Source: Leptobrachium leishanense
Taxonomy: Eukaryota > Chordata > Amphibia > Anura > Megophryidae
Reading direction: 5' to 3'
Length of the DNA stretch: 64,000 bases
Assembly (NCBI GenBank): GCA_009667805.1
Contig: CM019069.1
Span: forward strand, 50,612,153 to 50,676,152
Shown here: positions 10,960 to 20,996 of the stretch, in pieces
How positions within the stretch are numbered: the first letter of the stretch is position 1
Layout of the letters: every line of letters starts with the position of its first letter
Notes under the pieces: generated by a model
Database searches by the model: none
What the model was told of the DNA's origin: nothing
What the model saw: only the letters and a program-made list of their open reading frames with translations
Translations under genes and position numbers: made by a program

Positions 10960-12900
10960 CTGTCTAAGCTAAAACGGGGACGCAAATTTCCCCTTAGCAT
11001 CCTCATTTTACAAGTAGACTACGAGGCAGGCGCTGAATCCAGCAGCCTGTCCCGTAATGGTCGCTAGCCTCTGGGATGCTCGTAGCAGCACTAACTTGCC
11101 ATTGCGAGCATCCCCTAATGCAGTCTATAGAACTCAATTGAGGCTCTTGTTTCTGGGTCACATGACCTGCAGGATCTCGCCATCTCGAGATCCTGCAGGT
11201 CGGCAGAGTGAACGTGGAGGGAGGAGGGGGAATTTTTTCCCCAGTCCCACTCGCGGCCAGAAGCAGCAGATTGGGTTGCTGTTCTAGCTGCGGGTTGAGA
11301 GGTGAGAATCAAATTTTTGGGGGGTTCCAGCTGCAGCTAACTGATTTCGAAGAAGCGGCATCAGTTTGTTACAGCATAGAGCTGTGATTAACTTTTCAGT
11401 TAACCGCAGCGGTAATTAATTAGCGTTAGGACTTTGTGATCCTAATGCTAATTACTCTTAATACAAAAAAAATAGTATGTGACAATTTCTAGCACCCATT
11501 TTGTATGTGATCATTGATTTATGTAAAGATTTTTGCTGCTGTATAATAGGAGTTTGCGGCCTAACTCCCCGCGCAGTTGCTTCGAGTAAGACAATACCAA
11601 CAAATATACTACTTAGCACAAATAGTGATTCTTGTGAAAAACACAGTGAAAAAGTGTATAATACATATAGTTGAACTTATTGGGTCCGCCCTCTCTCCTG
11701 GCCTCGCATCGAAGTGGGAGATGAAAGAGAGAGAGAGAGAGAGAGAGACAATGATAGTGCAAAATTGTTTGATTAATGTAACTCCTTTATATGTACATAA
11801 AATGGTCACTCCTGAGTTTCAGAGCCTATGTTACATTGGCTCTGTAATAGTGCAGTGTGCCAATTTGTAGGTGTTACGTTCCCGGCGGCCAGCAGTGCCT
11901 TCCTCACTGCTCGCCGCTGGGCCGCTGAGTGATGGAGCCGATGGTCACTGGCCAAAGTCACGGGTGCAGCGTGATGACGCGGCACCCGCTGAGTTTAAAT
12001 TCATACACTTGAGCCATGGTTCCTTGCCCTGACGTGGTTTTGACTCCTCTCAGTGCTCACTTGCGTTTATTACTATCTGTTGTCCTGTGTATGACCCCAG
12101 CTTGTCTGACAATTCTTCTGGCATAACAACCTCTTGGCACTTGGCTGACGATCCCTTCTGGCGTAACGATACCTGGCATTTCGTTTACAGTCCGCTCTGG
12201 TATTAACCCCTGGTATCTGGTTGTTGTTTGTGGTAATAAGTAGACATTCCTGGCACTTCAAGGACCGGCTGTGTAGGACAGCCCATCTGCGTACAGGGAT
12301 CATCAGACATAGTTACATAGGCTGAATAAAGACTTGCATCCATCGGGTCCAGCCTAGAGTCACAGGCGATTTAAAGAACCCTTTCCTGACTGGGACCCTT
12401 TCCTGACCGGTACTAGAACAGATGACGTCAAAGGAGTCCATCTCTCCATCTTTATCGTAAGGAGGGAGGACGCTGCCGTTCCTATGAATTGACACGCTGC
12501 ACTATTACAGAGCCAATGTCACATAGGCTCTGAAACACGTGAGTGACCATTTTATGTATATATAAAGAAGTTAAGCTAATCAAACGATTTTGCACTATCA
12601 TTGTCTCTCTCCCTCTTTCATCTCCCACTTCGATGCGAGGCCAGGAGAGAGGGCAGACCCAATAAATTTAAGTATATGAAATATACCCTTTTTCACTGAG
12701 TTTTGCACAAAAATCATTAAGAAGTACTGTATATAAGTACAGTAAGCTTTGCGCTAAAAAGCGCTAATACCAATGTGCTAACAGATGTTTTAACCTGATA
12801 GCGATCAGGATGTGATCTGGCTGTAACGCTATCACCTCAATTAATCTAGTGCTAATGTTCACTTATGTGAGCATTAGCGGTAGCGTTAAGGAGGTGATAG
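10960..12900 (-). mobile_element. GC-rich MITE, copy 1, split by an insertion
   Basis: Segments 10960-11590 and 12747-12900 are, in inverse orientation, a collinear match to the complete copy at 30401-31127. Shared blocks include CGCAAATTTCCCCTTAGC, GAGCATCC, GATCCTGCAGGTCGGCAGAG, and AAAAAGCGCTAATACCAAT on the far side. The right end GAGGTGATAG at 12891-12900 is the family terminus. The interruption is the inverted-repeat element at 11591-12740. Confidence 0.7.
11591..12740. mobile_element. Long-inverted-repeat element, 1150 bp, inserted in the GC-rich MITE
   Basis: Arms 11615-11868 and 12487-12722 are inverted copies. Both contain GGCCTCGCATCGAAGTGGGA, CAATGATAGTGCAAAA, AAAATGGTCACTC and AGAGCC or their complements, with a GA run at 11726-11748 in the left arm. 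AGTAAG flanks the segment on both sides (11585-11590 and 12741-12746), fitting a 5-6 bp target duplication. The 600-bp middle has no open frame that I recognise. It includes, near 12305, an ACATAGTTACATAGGCTGAA string that resembles a very common anuran repeat, from memory only. Confidence 0.75.
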
Positions 12901-13302
12901 GGCCATAAGGTCTGAACGTTGAGCTTAGAAACAGATATTTTTAGGGTTCTGATGTTTTTACTAAGTGACTTTAATGGTTTGTTCTGAAATACAATACAAA
13001 ATATAGGTCTTATATACTGCCTGGCCCAATAAAAAAAATCACACACTCTAATTTTCGTTGGATGCCTTTTGCTTTTATTACGACACACATTCCTCGTGGC
13101 ATCATTTCAATAAGCTTATGCAATGTCACAACATGTTTTTCTGTCCTGAGTTTCATTTGAGCAGGGCTAGGGTAGTGTGAAGGGTGGAATTGGGTTTTGG
13201 GCATTGAGTGCGGTAGAGTTGGTTTGTGTTTTTGTGGGAAAGGATCAGAGTAGTATTAAGAGCATTGTCGAGGTGAGTTTGGGTGGAGCACGTCCAGGTA
13301 CT
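12901..13302. other. No feature recognised
   Basis: Unassigned sequence between the GC-rich MITE and the nested block. Confidence 0.35.
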
Positions 13303-13556
13303 TTAACCCTTTTGCTGCGGAGGACGCGCTCAGAGCGTCCACTAGGGATGTGCACCGATTTTTTTTTTGATTCGATTCGATTTGATTTTTCGAATTTTTA
13401 AACTTTTCGATTCGGCTCGTTTCGACTGCTTTCTGTTTCGATTCGGTTCGGCTCGATTCGGTTTTCGGGTACATTTATTTTTCAGAATATCGACCATTTT
13501 TTGTATTTTCGGGTCACTTCACTAGGTTTCTGTATCGACTTTTCGTTATTTCGGAA

Positions 13557-13745
13557 GTTTTCGTTTTTCGGAATTGTACATGGTTTTCGGCATATCGCCC
13601 ATTTTTCGTTTTTCTGAACTTTTCGTTTTTCGGAATTGTACATGGTTTTCGGCATATCGCCCATTTTTCGTTTTTCTGAACTTTTCGTTTTTCGGAATTG
13701 TACATGGTTTTCGGCATATCGCCCATTTTTCGTTTTTCGGAACTT
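13557..13745. repeat. 62-bp minisatellite, three copies
   Basis: GGAATTGTACATGGTTTTCG recurs at about 13569, 13631 and 13693, a 62-bp period, in the left subterminal part of the hAT-type element. Copies are almost identical. The open frames here (repeating SEKRK or FSELFVF types) are produced by the repeat and are not genes. Confidence 0.9.
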
Positions 13746-13940
13746 TTCGTTTTTTCGGAACGTCTGTTCTCGTTTCAAAGCTGTCTAACTCTATTCGTTT
13801 TGATGAAAACTACTATGGTTTACTTTTTTAATACTACTTTATATATTTTTTATAATAAATTTTTGGTTTGTTTTTCGGATCCGATAATTCATTCTGTCGA
13901 TACGATAATTCTGACGATTCTATCGTGTTTTTTTAATTAA

Positions 13941-14400
13941 CCCTTTCGCTGCTGAGGCTTTTCCCACCTCTGTGCTGAGCTCATTTTTTACCGGTTTTGC
14001 TCATCATGTTTAAACGTGTTTTGAAGGCTTATTTTAGTATATGACCCAGACATATTATATATCGTTCTTTCCAGCAGACTCGGCAGATTCATAATATGTC
14101 ATTATTATATGTATACGTTATGTCATGTCTGTATATTATAACAAAAAATGCAATAAAATATGATTTTTCAATAATTTACAACGTGTAAAGTGTTTTTTTT
14201 TCACATTTTAACATGCGAGCAATTCCGGTTGTATTTTGTATGGGGTGCGCTTGTTAAAAAAATTAGAGATGGGGTCTCGTTACATTTTTTTTGGGGAAAA
14301 TTACAAAAATTTTAACAAACGCACCGCATACAAAAATCGTTAGTGCAGCATCATTGTTCACATTATAATTGAAATGGGAACAATATTGCTGCATTAACAA
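13941..14400 (+). mobile_element. piggyBac-like repeat, truncated copy
   Basis: CCCTTTCGCTGCTGAGG follows TTAA (13937-13940). The body matches 15858-16351 and the minus strand of 24030-24384, including CATGTTTAAACG, GACCCAGACAT, CGGCAGAT or GGCAGATTCATAATAT, and AACAAAAAATGCAATAAAAT. No right terminus is visible before the minisatellite. Confidence 0.75.
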
Positions 14401-14446
14401 ACCAAAAATTTTTTATAATTTGAGTTCCCGGAAGCTTGGCCGACAT

Positions 14447-14775
14447 CCGACATCCTCATGGATATGCCCCAGCTCCTCATGGATATTGCCCCAGCACCTC
14501 GTGGATATGCCCCAGCTCCTCGTGGACATGCCCCAGCTCCTTGTGGATATGCCCCAGCTCCTCGTGGACATGCCCCAGCTCCTCGTGGACATGCCCCAGC
14601 TCCTCGTGGATATGCCCCAGCTCACACATGGATTTGCCCCAGCTCCTCGTGGATATGCCCCAGCTCCTCCTGGATATGCCCCAGCACATGGAATGCCCCA
14701 GCTCCTCATGGATATGCCCCAGCTCCTCATGGATTTGCCCCAGCACATGGAATGCCCCAGCACCTCATGATAATG
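14447..14775. repeat. 21-bp minisatellite, about 15 units
   Basis: The unit GGATATGCCCCAGCTCCTCGT recurs with few changes; some units are shortened to a CACATGGAAT form. Because 21 is a multiple of three, several frames on both strands stay open (MPQLLVD, APAPRGY or HEELGHI repeats). These are artefacts of the repeat, not proteins. Confidence 0.95.
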
Positions 14776-15049
14776 GCCCCAGCTCACCTCCGCCGCCTTT
14801 TTCGCTCCCTCAGAGCGTCCGGCGGCGCGGAGCTTGGGCGCTCGCCAGGGGGAGCCAAGTGACCAGCTGCGATTGGCTGGTGATGTGTTTCCTCCAGGCG
14901 AGCGCCGAAGCTGCATGCTTCGGACGCTCGCAGGGAGCGAAAAACGCGGCGGAGGGTGAGACACCCGCCCTTAGGGTGACGGTGCCACCCTAAAGGCGGG
15001 TATCACCTGGTGCGGGCCGCACCCCCCGCCCCCACGTAGCGACGCCACT
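14776..15049 (-). mobile_element. GC-rich inverted repeat ending in a hAT-like terminus
   Basis: CGCCGCCTTTTTCGCTCCCT at the left and AGGGAGCGAAAAACGCGGCG at the right form a stem around about 120 bp. The segment goes on to GCGACGCCACTG, whose complement CAGTGGCGTCGC is a CAGNG hAT-type end on the minus strand. The partner end is not identified. Confidence 0.5.
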
Positions 15050-15109
15050 GGTATATACATTTAACGGCCGCACGCCCACGGACTTACTCTATCCAAACAA
15101 AGTTCAGAA

Positions 15110-15222
15110 TGATGTGAAACATTGGGACTTTTTGGATAGATTTCGATTTTCGACTATCCAGAAGTTAAAAAAATAAAAATGGTCGAAATCTAATGCAAAA
15201 GTCCTGATGTTTCACATCGGGA
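15110..15222. repeat. Hairpin with GATGTGAAACAT arms
   Basis: GATGTGAAACATTGGGACTTTT at the left pairs with AAAAGTCCTGATGTTTCACATC at the right; AGATTTCGAT and ATGGTCGAAATCT give a second inner stem. Small foldback of unknown class. Confidence 0.75.
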
Positions 15223-15235
15223 TGTCAGATATTAA

Positions 15236-15590
15236 TAGGCTTGTGCACCGATTTTTTTTTCGGTTCGATTCGGTTCGATTTGTTCTGATGTTTAAAATTT
15301 TCGATTGTGTACATTTTTTTGGAATATCGACCATTTTTCGTATTTTCGTGTCACTTTGCTCGTTTTTTGTATCGACTTTTCGTGATTTCAGAAATTTTCT
15401 TTTTTTTCGGAACGTCTGTTCTCCTCGTTTCAAAGTGTCTAACTCTATTCGTTTTGATGTAAAGTACTATGGTTTACTTTTTTATACTTTATATATTTTT
15501 TTATAATAATTTTTTGGTTTGTTTTTCGGATCCGATAATTCATTCTGTCGATACGATAATTCTGGCGATTCTATCGTGTTTTTTTTTTTA
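15236..15590 (+). mobile_element. Second left-end segment of the hAT-type family
   Basis: TAGGCTTGTGCACCGA then TTCGGTTCGATTCGG repeats the start of the 13343 element. The shared block TCGGATCCGATAATTC and GATACGATAATTCTG reaches about 15580. No matching right end or 8-bp duplication for this copy is seen, so it is an unpaired end or an internal duplication. Confidence 0.7.
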
Positions 15591-15857
15591 TTAAATAAAG
15601 ATCCTTTTTTTCTTATGAATATACATTTCACAACTTTATTTATTTAATCACATTAAAAAAATGGTATGAAAGCCAAGGAACAAAAAAAAAAGAACAAAAC
15701 GATTTAAAAAACGGTAAACTGACCCGAATGGTCTGACTTTAAAAATAAAAACCAGAACAAAAAGGTTTTAAAACGGAAAAATAGTTGATCAAAATGATCT
15801 GAAATGAAAAAAAATAATAAAATAAAATGATTTAAAACAGACAAAAATATAAGTTAA

Positions 15858-16551
15858 CCCTTTCGCTGCTGAGGCATTTCACGGCTTCCCTTCACGCCTG
15901 TGTTCCTCACTGCGGTCTGCTGCTGAGCTAATTTTTAACAGTTTCGCTCCTCTTGATTAAACGCGTTTTGAAGCCTTCTTTTATAATATGACCCAGACAT
16001 GTTATATATCGTTCTTTCCGGCAGACTCGGCAGATGATTCATAATATATCATTATCATATGTATGCGTCATGTCCTGTCTGTATATTATAACAAAAAATG
16101 CAATAAAATTAGAATTTTCAATGTTTGTTTTACAAGGTGTAAAGTGTTTTTTTCACATTTTAACATGCGAGTGTTTGCGGTTATATTTTATGAGTTGCGT
16201 TTGTTAAAAAAAATTGAAAAGGGGACTTGTTATATTTTTTTGGTTGACAATTACACTATTTTTAACAAACGCACCCCATACAAAAATCCTTAGTGCAGCA
16301 TCATTGTTCACATTATAATTGAAATGGCAACAATATTGCTGCATTAACAAAACAAAACAAAAAACCTGTATTTTTTTTTTTTTTATTTAAATTTTTTAAA
16401 ATTTTTAACATTGTCATGTTTGGTATTGTTGGAAAGGCCATGCTCTGGTCGATCCAAAGATACCAAACATTAACCAACCGATAGCTGCCGCGGATCGGGA
16501 GATAGGGGTTCCAATGAACCCCCTATCTCCACCATTGGTCACAGTTAGGGG
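15858..16551 (+). mobile_element. piggyBac-like MITE, 694 bp
   Basis: Bordered by TTAA on both sides (15854-15857 and 16552-16555), starts CCCTTTCGCTGCTGAGG and ends CACAGTTAGGGG. Contains the ATACCAAACAT palindrome (16425-16475) and a small stem ATAGGGGTT...AACCCCCTAT. No coding sequence. Confidence 0.75.
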
Positions 16552-16555
16552 TTAA

Positions 16556-17199
16556 CTCCAAAACTGACGTCATTGTGACGAGGTCTTGGGACTGTCAGCA
16601 GCTGCTGTTCCCCCACGCTGTTGTCTTCCTGCAAAGAGGTGACCATGTTGGTGGGCAGCGTCTTAGCGGGCAGCGGTGGGAGAGAGAGAGCTCATAGCTG
16701 GGAGGAGGTGTTGTGTGAAGCTGCAAACAGGGACAAATAAACTAGACCTGAGCCGCACTAAGGATCTTTGTGTTGTGTCGGAGAAGACTTCACGCAGTGC
16801 TGCCATCAATATTTTTTGATAAATTCTTGGTTATACAATGAATGTGACTGTGGACAAAAATCCGTGTTGTTGTGACATCGCCTAAGCTTAACAAAAAACC
16901 AGGCCACGTCGGTAATCAAATCTCAAGGCCGTACAACAAGGTTGTGTTAGTGTGTGACATTTTTTGGCCAGGCAGGAAGTGTAGAATGTGCAGTCACATT
17001 CATGGCCACAAATATGTAGACAAATTTATGACAAAGGGTCCATAGAAATGTCAATACATTTATGTACATATAATTTTAACAGTGTGGAAACCGAGCAATA
17101 CATATTAACTTATTAAGTAAGGAAAAGCAACGCACACAAACATGAAAATAGTGAAAAAATAGAAAATTTATTTACAACATATGAACATAGGGATGGGAA
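16556..17199. other. No feature recognised
   Basis: Sequence between the MITE and the inverted SANT copy. An AATAAA on the minus strand at 17167-17172 could serve as poly(A) signal for the minus-strand SANT gene. Confidence 0.4.
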
Positions 17200-17455
17200 C
17201 ATGCCAAGGATGGCAAACTGCCCAACAAGTTACTGGCATTTGAGGAGATGTTGGAGCTGGTCCGCATCTTGGATTGCAAAGATTACGATTGCTGTAAGGG
17301 ACCTTACGGCAGGAAGAATAACACCCGCAAGGATCGTATCCTTGAAAAGCTACGCACCACCATCCTGGAGCTGTTCGGGAAGGACTGGACGAAGGACCAT
17401 CTCCGAAAACGCTGGTCCGACCTCAAGGCACGCGAGCAGGAGCAGCTGAGGCACA
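17200..17455 (+). pseudogene. Inverted partial copy of the Myb/SANT exon
   Basis: The frame reading FEEMLELVRIL, KGPYGRKNNTRKDRILEKLR, ELFGKDWTKDHLRKRW and SDLKAREQEQLRHI is the same domain as exon 1 of the minus-strand gene at 17480-19383, with scattered substitutions. Stops lie shortly upstream (TGA and TAG near 17182-17190). There is no GTAAGT donor after the domain: the copy runs straight into the reverse complement of the last exon of that gene. It is therefore a broken inverted duplicate, not an independent gene. As DNA it could form a stem with exon 1. Confidence 0.8.
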
Positions 17456-17479
17456 TTCTGGAGGAGGCTGCCACTGGTC

Positions 17480-19383
17480 TCACTGCTGCTCCAGGAGGTC
17501 TGCGGCATTGTTTATGTGCTCCCGCAGTTCCTGGAGCAGTTCCTGTAGGGCGTTGATGGCGGTAGCTGCCAGGCAAAGCTCGCCGATCGCCTCCCGTCGG
17601 CGTCTGGCTTCTCCTTCTATATATCCAATAAATGAAAGAAGGAAAATACAGTAAGTAAAGCAGGTTTCTATTTTTGACTGAAAGTCTTGAAAAAATATAA
17701 CAGTAGTATATACCAGTGCTGGCGGCCTCCTGAGGCTCCGACTCCTCCCCCACCACCACCGTCAGCATATCCAGTGCTATATGTAAGAAATTAAAGAAAT
17801 AAAAAATACAGTAAACAACAAAACTGATTTATTTTTGAACAAAAGTCGATGCAAAATACAACAGTAAAAAAAAAAACCTAGACTGGCGGCCTCCTGCTGC
17901 ACCGGCTCCCTCTCTCCATCATCGCCATCCTCCTCTTCCTCCTCCTGCTCCTCTTGTGCTAAACATAAAAAAATTAAATTAAAATACAGTAAACAAAAAA
18001 TGTTTCTGTTTTTGACCAAAAGTCGTTGCAAAATAAAACAGTATATACCAGCGCTGGTGGACGCCCGTGGCTCCTCCTCCTCCTCCACTGGGGCACTGGT
18101 CCCTGCCCGGGCAGATTCTGCGGCCTTCTTCCTGTCTTCTGCCAAATCCAAAAAATAACACGTAAATAATGAAGACTGGAAAAAATGGTATATCTATACA
18201 ATATATTGCCGAAAGTATTGCGACACCCCTCCACTACCCCACTACCAGCTTGACCCACCACTACTCCCATCTCATAGGGCTAAAGTCACAAAATATTTAT
18301 TTATTTCCTCTGCACAGACATATATTACCGTTCATTTATATATTTTTTTCAGAAGTAAACATTACGTTTATTCAATAAAAACTATTATTTGTGTTGTGTG
18401 CGTACAAAACGCATTGTGCAACTGCTTTTAGTTATTTTATAGAAGGCCTCAGCCTCAGTTTCACTTTCAGTTTCTGTGAATAAAACTGGATATTGCAGAA
18501 ACAACAACAGAAATCCACCATTTTGTTTTGAAATTTGCATCTAAAGCATTCAATGACACTGCTGCAGCAGCTGCTGAGGCTGTATTGAACGCAGCTCTGT
18601 TTGGATGCACTTTCAGAAGAACTACATGTCCCATCCTATCACTTAGCAGAGACGCAGAGATTTTTATTGATGCGCAGGTGGGAGCCAATATTGGGCAAGC
18701 TGCGGGTCATCTCGTATGCATCACTCAATCACAACAACCCCCCCCAGCACACTACAGACTATACACACAGTGCCAAAAGAAATCCAGCATTGTAACTTCA
18801 TCTACATACATCAAATGTCACAATTTTCACGAATACGTAAAATCACAAAAAGGAAGAGCTATGGCAAAAATGCATGTATGACAAGTCGTGAAAACGCAAA
18901 GCTATACACAATCACATTGCATGAAAAAAGGACTAGATAAATCAACGTATTTCTGTGCACATTAGCACATGCAAGCACATTATTATTATTATACAGGATT
19001 TATATAGCGCCAACAGTTTGCGCAGCGCTTTACAATATAACATGACACTTACGTTTGGCTATGACGCGGCGGATGCGTCTCAGCTGCTCCTCCTCGCGTA
19101 CTTTCAAATCAGACCAGCGTTTCCGGAGCTGGTCCTTCGTCCTGTCCTTCCCAAACAACTCCAAAATGGTGGTGCGTAGCTTCTCTAAGATACGATCCTT
19201 CCTGGCGTTAGACTTCCTGCGGTAAGGGCCCTTACTGCAATCATAATCTTTACTATCAAAGATCCGGACCAGCTCCAACATCTCTTCAAACGCCATATTG
19301 CTGGCCCGTTTCTTCCTGGGTGGTGGTTCATCATGGAGAGATGATGAGGTGCTTGAACGGCACTCATCTCTTGCAGCGGCCAT
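17480..19383 (-). CDS. Five-exon gene for a 233-residue Myb/SANT-like protein inside a hAT-type element
   Basis: The exons, in transcript order, are 19053-19383, 18049-18138, 17878-17958, 17714-17776 and 17480-17616. They total 702 nt with the stop, and every junction is phase 1 with GT...AG borders (exon 1 donor GTAAGT; acceptors TTTGGCAG, TGTTTAG, CATATAG and ATATAG). The start ATG has A at -3 and G at +4; an upstream in-frame ATG would add 11 residues. The protein has a basic patch PPRKKR (21-26), a Myb/SANT-like domain (about 31-105, ending KRWSDLKVREEEQL), an acidic E/D-rich middle (111-188) and a leucine-rich helical tail (189-233, ALQELLQELREH). Myb/SANT proteins of this kind accompany Harbinger-type transposases and bind element ends; a similar role here is inference. 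No disruption is visible. Splicing is predicted, not observed. AATAAA lies at 17172-17167. Confidence 0.75.
17617..18138 (-). repeat. Tandemly repeated exon-intron module within the Myb/SANT gene
   Basis: Introns 2, 3 and 4 (17959-18048, 17777-17877 and 17617-17713) share blocks in order: ACTTTTGGTCAAAAACAGAA, ACTTTTGTTCAAAAATAAAT or ACTTTCAGTCAAAAATAGAA, then TTTACTGTATTTT. The exons before them end alike (RASTSAG, EAASLG, EAASTG). This points to tandem duplication of an exon plus intron. Since all borders are phase 1, duplication keeps the frame. Confidence 0.75.
18979..19040 (-). mobile_element. L2-type 3' tail fragment in intron 1
   Basis: TTATTATTATTATACAGG then TTTATATAGCGCCAACAG and GCGCAGCGCTTTACAA. 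The minus strand reads as the GCGCTATATAAA tail typical of L2-clade LINEs and their SINEs. Related tails are at 35610-35640, 42146-42201 and 53905-53950. Confidence 0.65.
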
Positions 19384-19654
19384 TATGATGAATAATAAAA
19401 ACAATATTTTGTTCAAAAAGTTGTCAATAAAACTGGCTCAATAAAGTTACGACATCCGCGAGCGCGCGCATGCGCGACCCGCGGACGAATCGGATCTGAC
19501 CCAAATACGAAAATTTTTATCGGATCATTGGAAACAATAAAAAAATTTACAGAATCAGCGATATAACCGATACTAGTTAAATATACGATGTCCAGACTTA
19601 CCGAAATGGAACCGAAATCCCGAATGGAACTGAAATCATGAATAGAGGTAAAAT

Positions 19655-19920
19655 AAATTTCTATTTGACACATTTCAAGTCCATTCGAAAATTCCGAAAA
19701 ATTTTCGATTTGGCAAATTTTTAGTTTTTTTCGGAAAGTCTGTTCTCGTTTCAAAGCAATAGATTTCGATTTGACACATTTCAAGTCCATTCGAAAATTC
19801 CGAAAAATTTTCGATTTGGTAAATTTTTCGTTTTTTCGGAACGTCTGTTCTCGTTTCAAAGCAATAGATTTCGATTTGACACATTTCAAGTCCATTCGAA
19901 AATTCCGAAAATTTTTCGAT
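19655..19920. repeat. About 105-bp tandem repeat at the right side of the hAT-type element
   Basis: GACACATTTCAAGTCCATTC recurs at 19667, 19773 and 19878. Between copies lies TCGGAA followed by GTCTGTTCTCGTTTC, the latter also found near the left end at 13765. Minus-strand frames with repeating FSEFSNGLEMCQIE are products of the repeat. Confidence 0.85.
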
Positions 19921-20090
19921 TCGGCTCGGAAAACAGTTCGGATTCGACTTTTTCGGATCTAAAAAATTTCGGAATTTCGGCCGCATCGAAAGACCCGAAT
20001 CGGGAAATTTCGTGAAAATTCCGAAATTCCGAAACCCGAAACGCACATCCCTAGCGTCCACCCGCAGGTAGCGTTGGCTGCGGAGGACGT

Positions 20091-20218
20091 TGTTTCATGT
20101 ATAGAAATGAAGACACTGCAACCTGCTTGTGTGAGGAATCATGTTGGATCATAGAACTGCCTCCAGGTCAGAGGTCAGAACAGGAAACAGGAAGTATAAG
20201 CATAATCAATACACAACA
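20091..20218 (-). repeat. 3' LTR of the 20091-23433 element
   Basis: 128 bp, TG...CA ends on both strands (TGTTTCATG to ATACACAACA). On the minus strand it follows a purine stretch AAAATAGGGAGA at 20219-20230, the likely polypurine tract. Confidence 0.9.
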
Positions 20219-20318
20219 TCTCCCTATTTTAACATTCAATACAAACGTAGTAAACAATTAACCTAAAACAGATCCAGAACAGTCACAAACATAGCATGCT
20301 GAGTGACTGGTAGGTACA

Positions 20319-20957
20319 CTACAGATTGAGTCTATCTGGCGGTCTTGAAACTCGACCGCTATGCAAGGCCACAGAGATTTTGCCTGGGAAAGGTTGTGCA
20401 GCTCCAGTAGGCATTGATACAGAGCCGCCCTCCCTCCTGTCTGGGGTGTTCGGCACAGACGAACTTGATGGTACATGTGGCTGTATGATGTCATTCTCAA
20501 TGTATCCTTCTAAAAGGACAGCAGTATTCCCTCCGCTTTGCTGCTGCGGTCCAGAAGGACTAGGGGCATTAAGCACCTCGGGAGGAGCACGTGCAGGAGG
20601 CACATAGGCTTGTACGGGGAGTCGCTCCGCTCTTCGCAAGGCCAACCGATTGCGGCAGTAGAGACTGCCATCTACATCCACAAGATATGAGCGAGGGGCA
20701 ACACGCTGAACACTGGAACCCAGTCTCCAGCAACCAGTCCTGTCACCAGGAAACTGCTTCATACGGATTGGCTCTCCAATGCTTAGTTCAGGTAAGTCCT
20801 TAGCAGACACATCATAAGACAGTTTGGCAATCTGTTTCCTCCTCCGCAGTTTCTCTAGGACACCTGTAACCACACAAGGTTCAAGTAATTTGTTGGCCAC
20901 AGGCAATGAAGTTTTCAGTCTCCTTGACATTAAGCGCTGCGCAGGACTACTGTCCAT
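20319..20957 (-). pseudogene. gypsy pol C-terminal part (integrase tail)
   Basis: A 212-residue frame beginning MDSSPAQRLMSRRLKTSLPV and ending shortly before the LTR. It carries the part of integrase after the catalytic core (WRLGSSVQRVAPRSYLVDVDG, then RRNRL-like NRLALRRAERLP) followed by a proline-rich low-complexity tail. SPAQRLMSRR is a motif that commonly follows the integrase core in K02A2.6-like gypsy elements. It is separated from the core frame by a stop or shift near 20990. Confidence 0.8.
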
Positions 20958-20996
20958 GCCTTCGGATGGGGTGTTCTTCCAATGTAGAATGGCTTT

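Larger units (their letters stand above)
13343..20053. mobile_element. hAT-type transposon, 6.7 kb, carrying a Myb/SANT gene
   Basis: The ends TAGGGATGTGC and GCACATCCCTA are inverted repeats. They are flanked by a perfect 8-bp direct repeat GCGTCCAC (13335-13342 and 20054-20061), the target duplication of hAT elements. Subterminal regions are rich in TTCG strings (GGTTCGATTCGG, CGAAATTCCGAAAC), as in the 769-bp relative at 24849-25617. Inside are piggyBac-like repeats, minisatellites, a second left-end-like segment (15236) and the Myb/SANT gene at 17480-19383. I find no hAT transposase, so mobility would need help from another element. Confidence 0.8.

Noticed and set aside
13482..13831. Lysine- and arginine-rich repetitive frames
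   Set aside because: These are translations of the 62-bp minisatellite in the hAT-type element.
14369..14993. Long overlapping open frames on both strands (up to 185 codons) with MPQLLVD, APAPRGY and HEELGHI repeats
   Set aside because: They coincide with a 21-bp minisatellite. A period divisible by three keeps many frames open without coding.
19413..20061. Frames with repeating FSEFSNGLEMCQIE
   Set aside because: Translation of the 105-bp tandem repeat at the right end of the hAT-type element.
20490..20505. CTCAATGTATCCTTCT inside the LTR element, similar to the LINE/SINE tail
   Set aside because: The match is only 15-16 bases, lies in the coding frame of the integrase tail and has no flanking similarity. 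Chance is likely.
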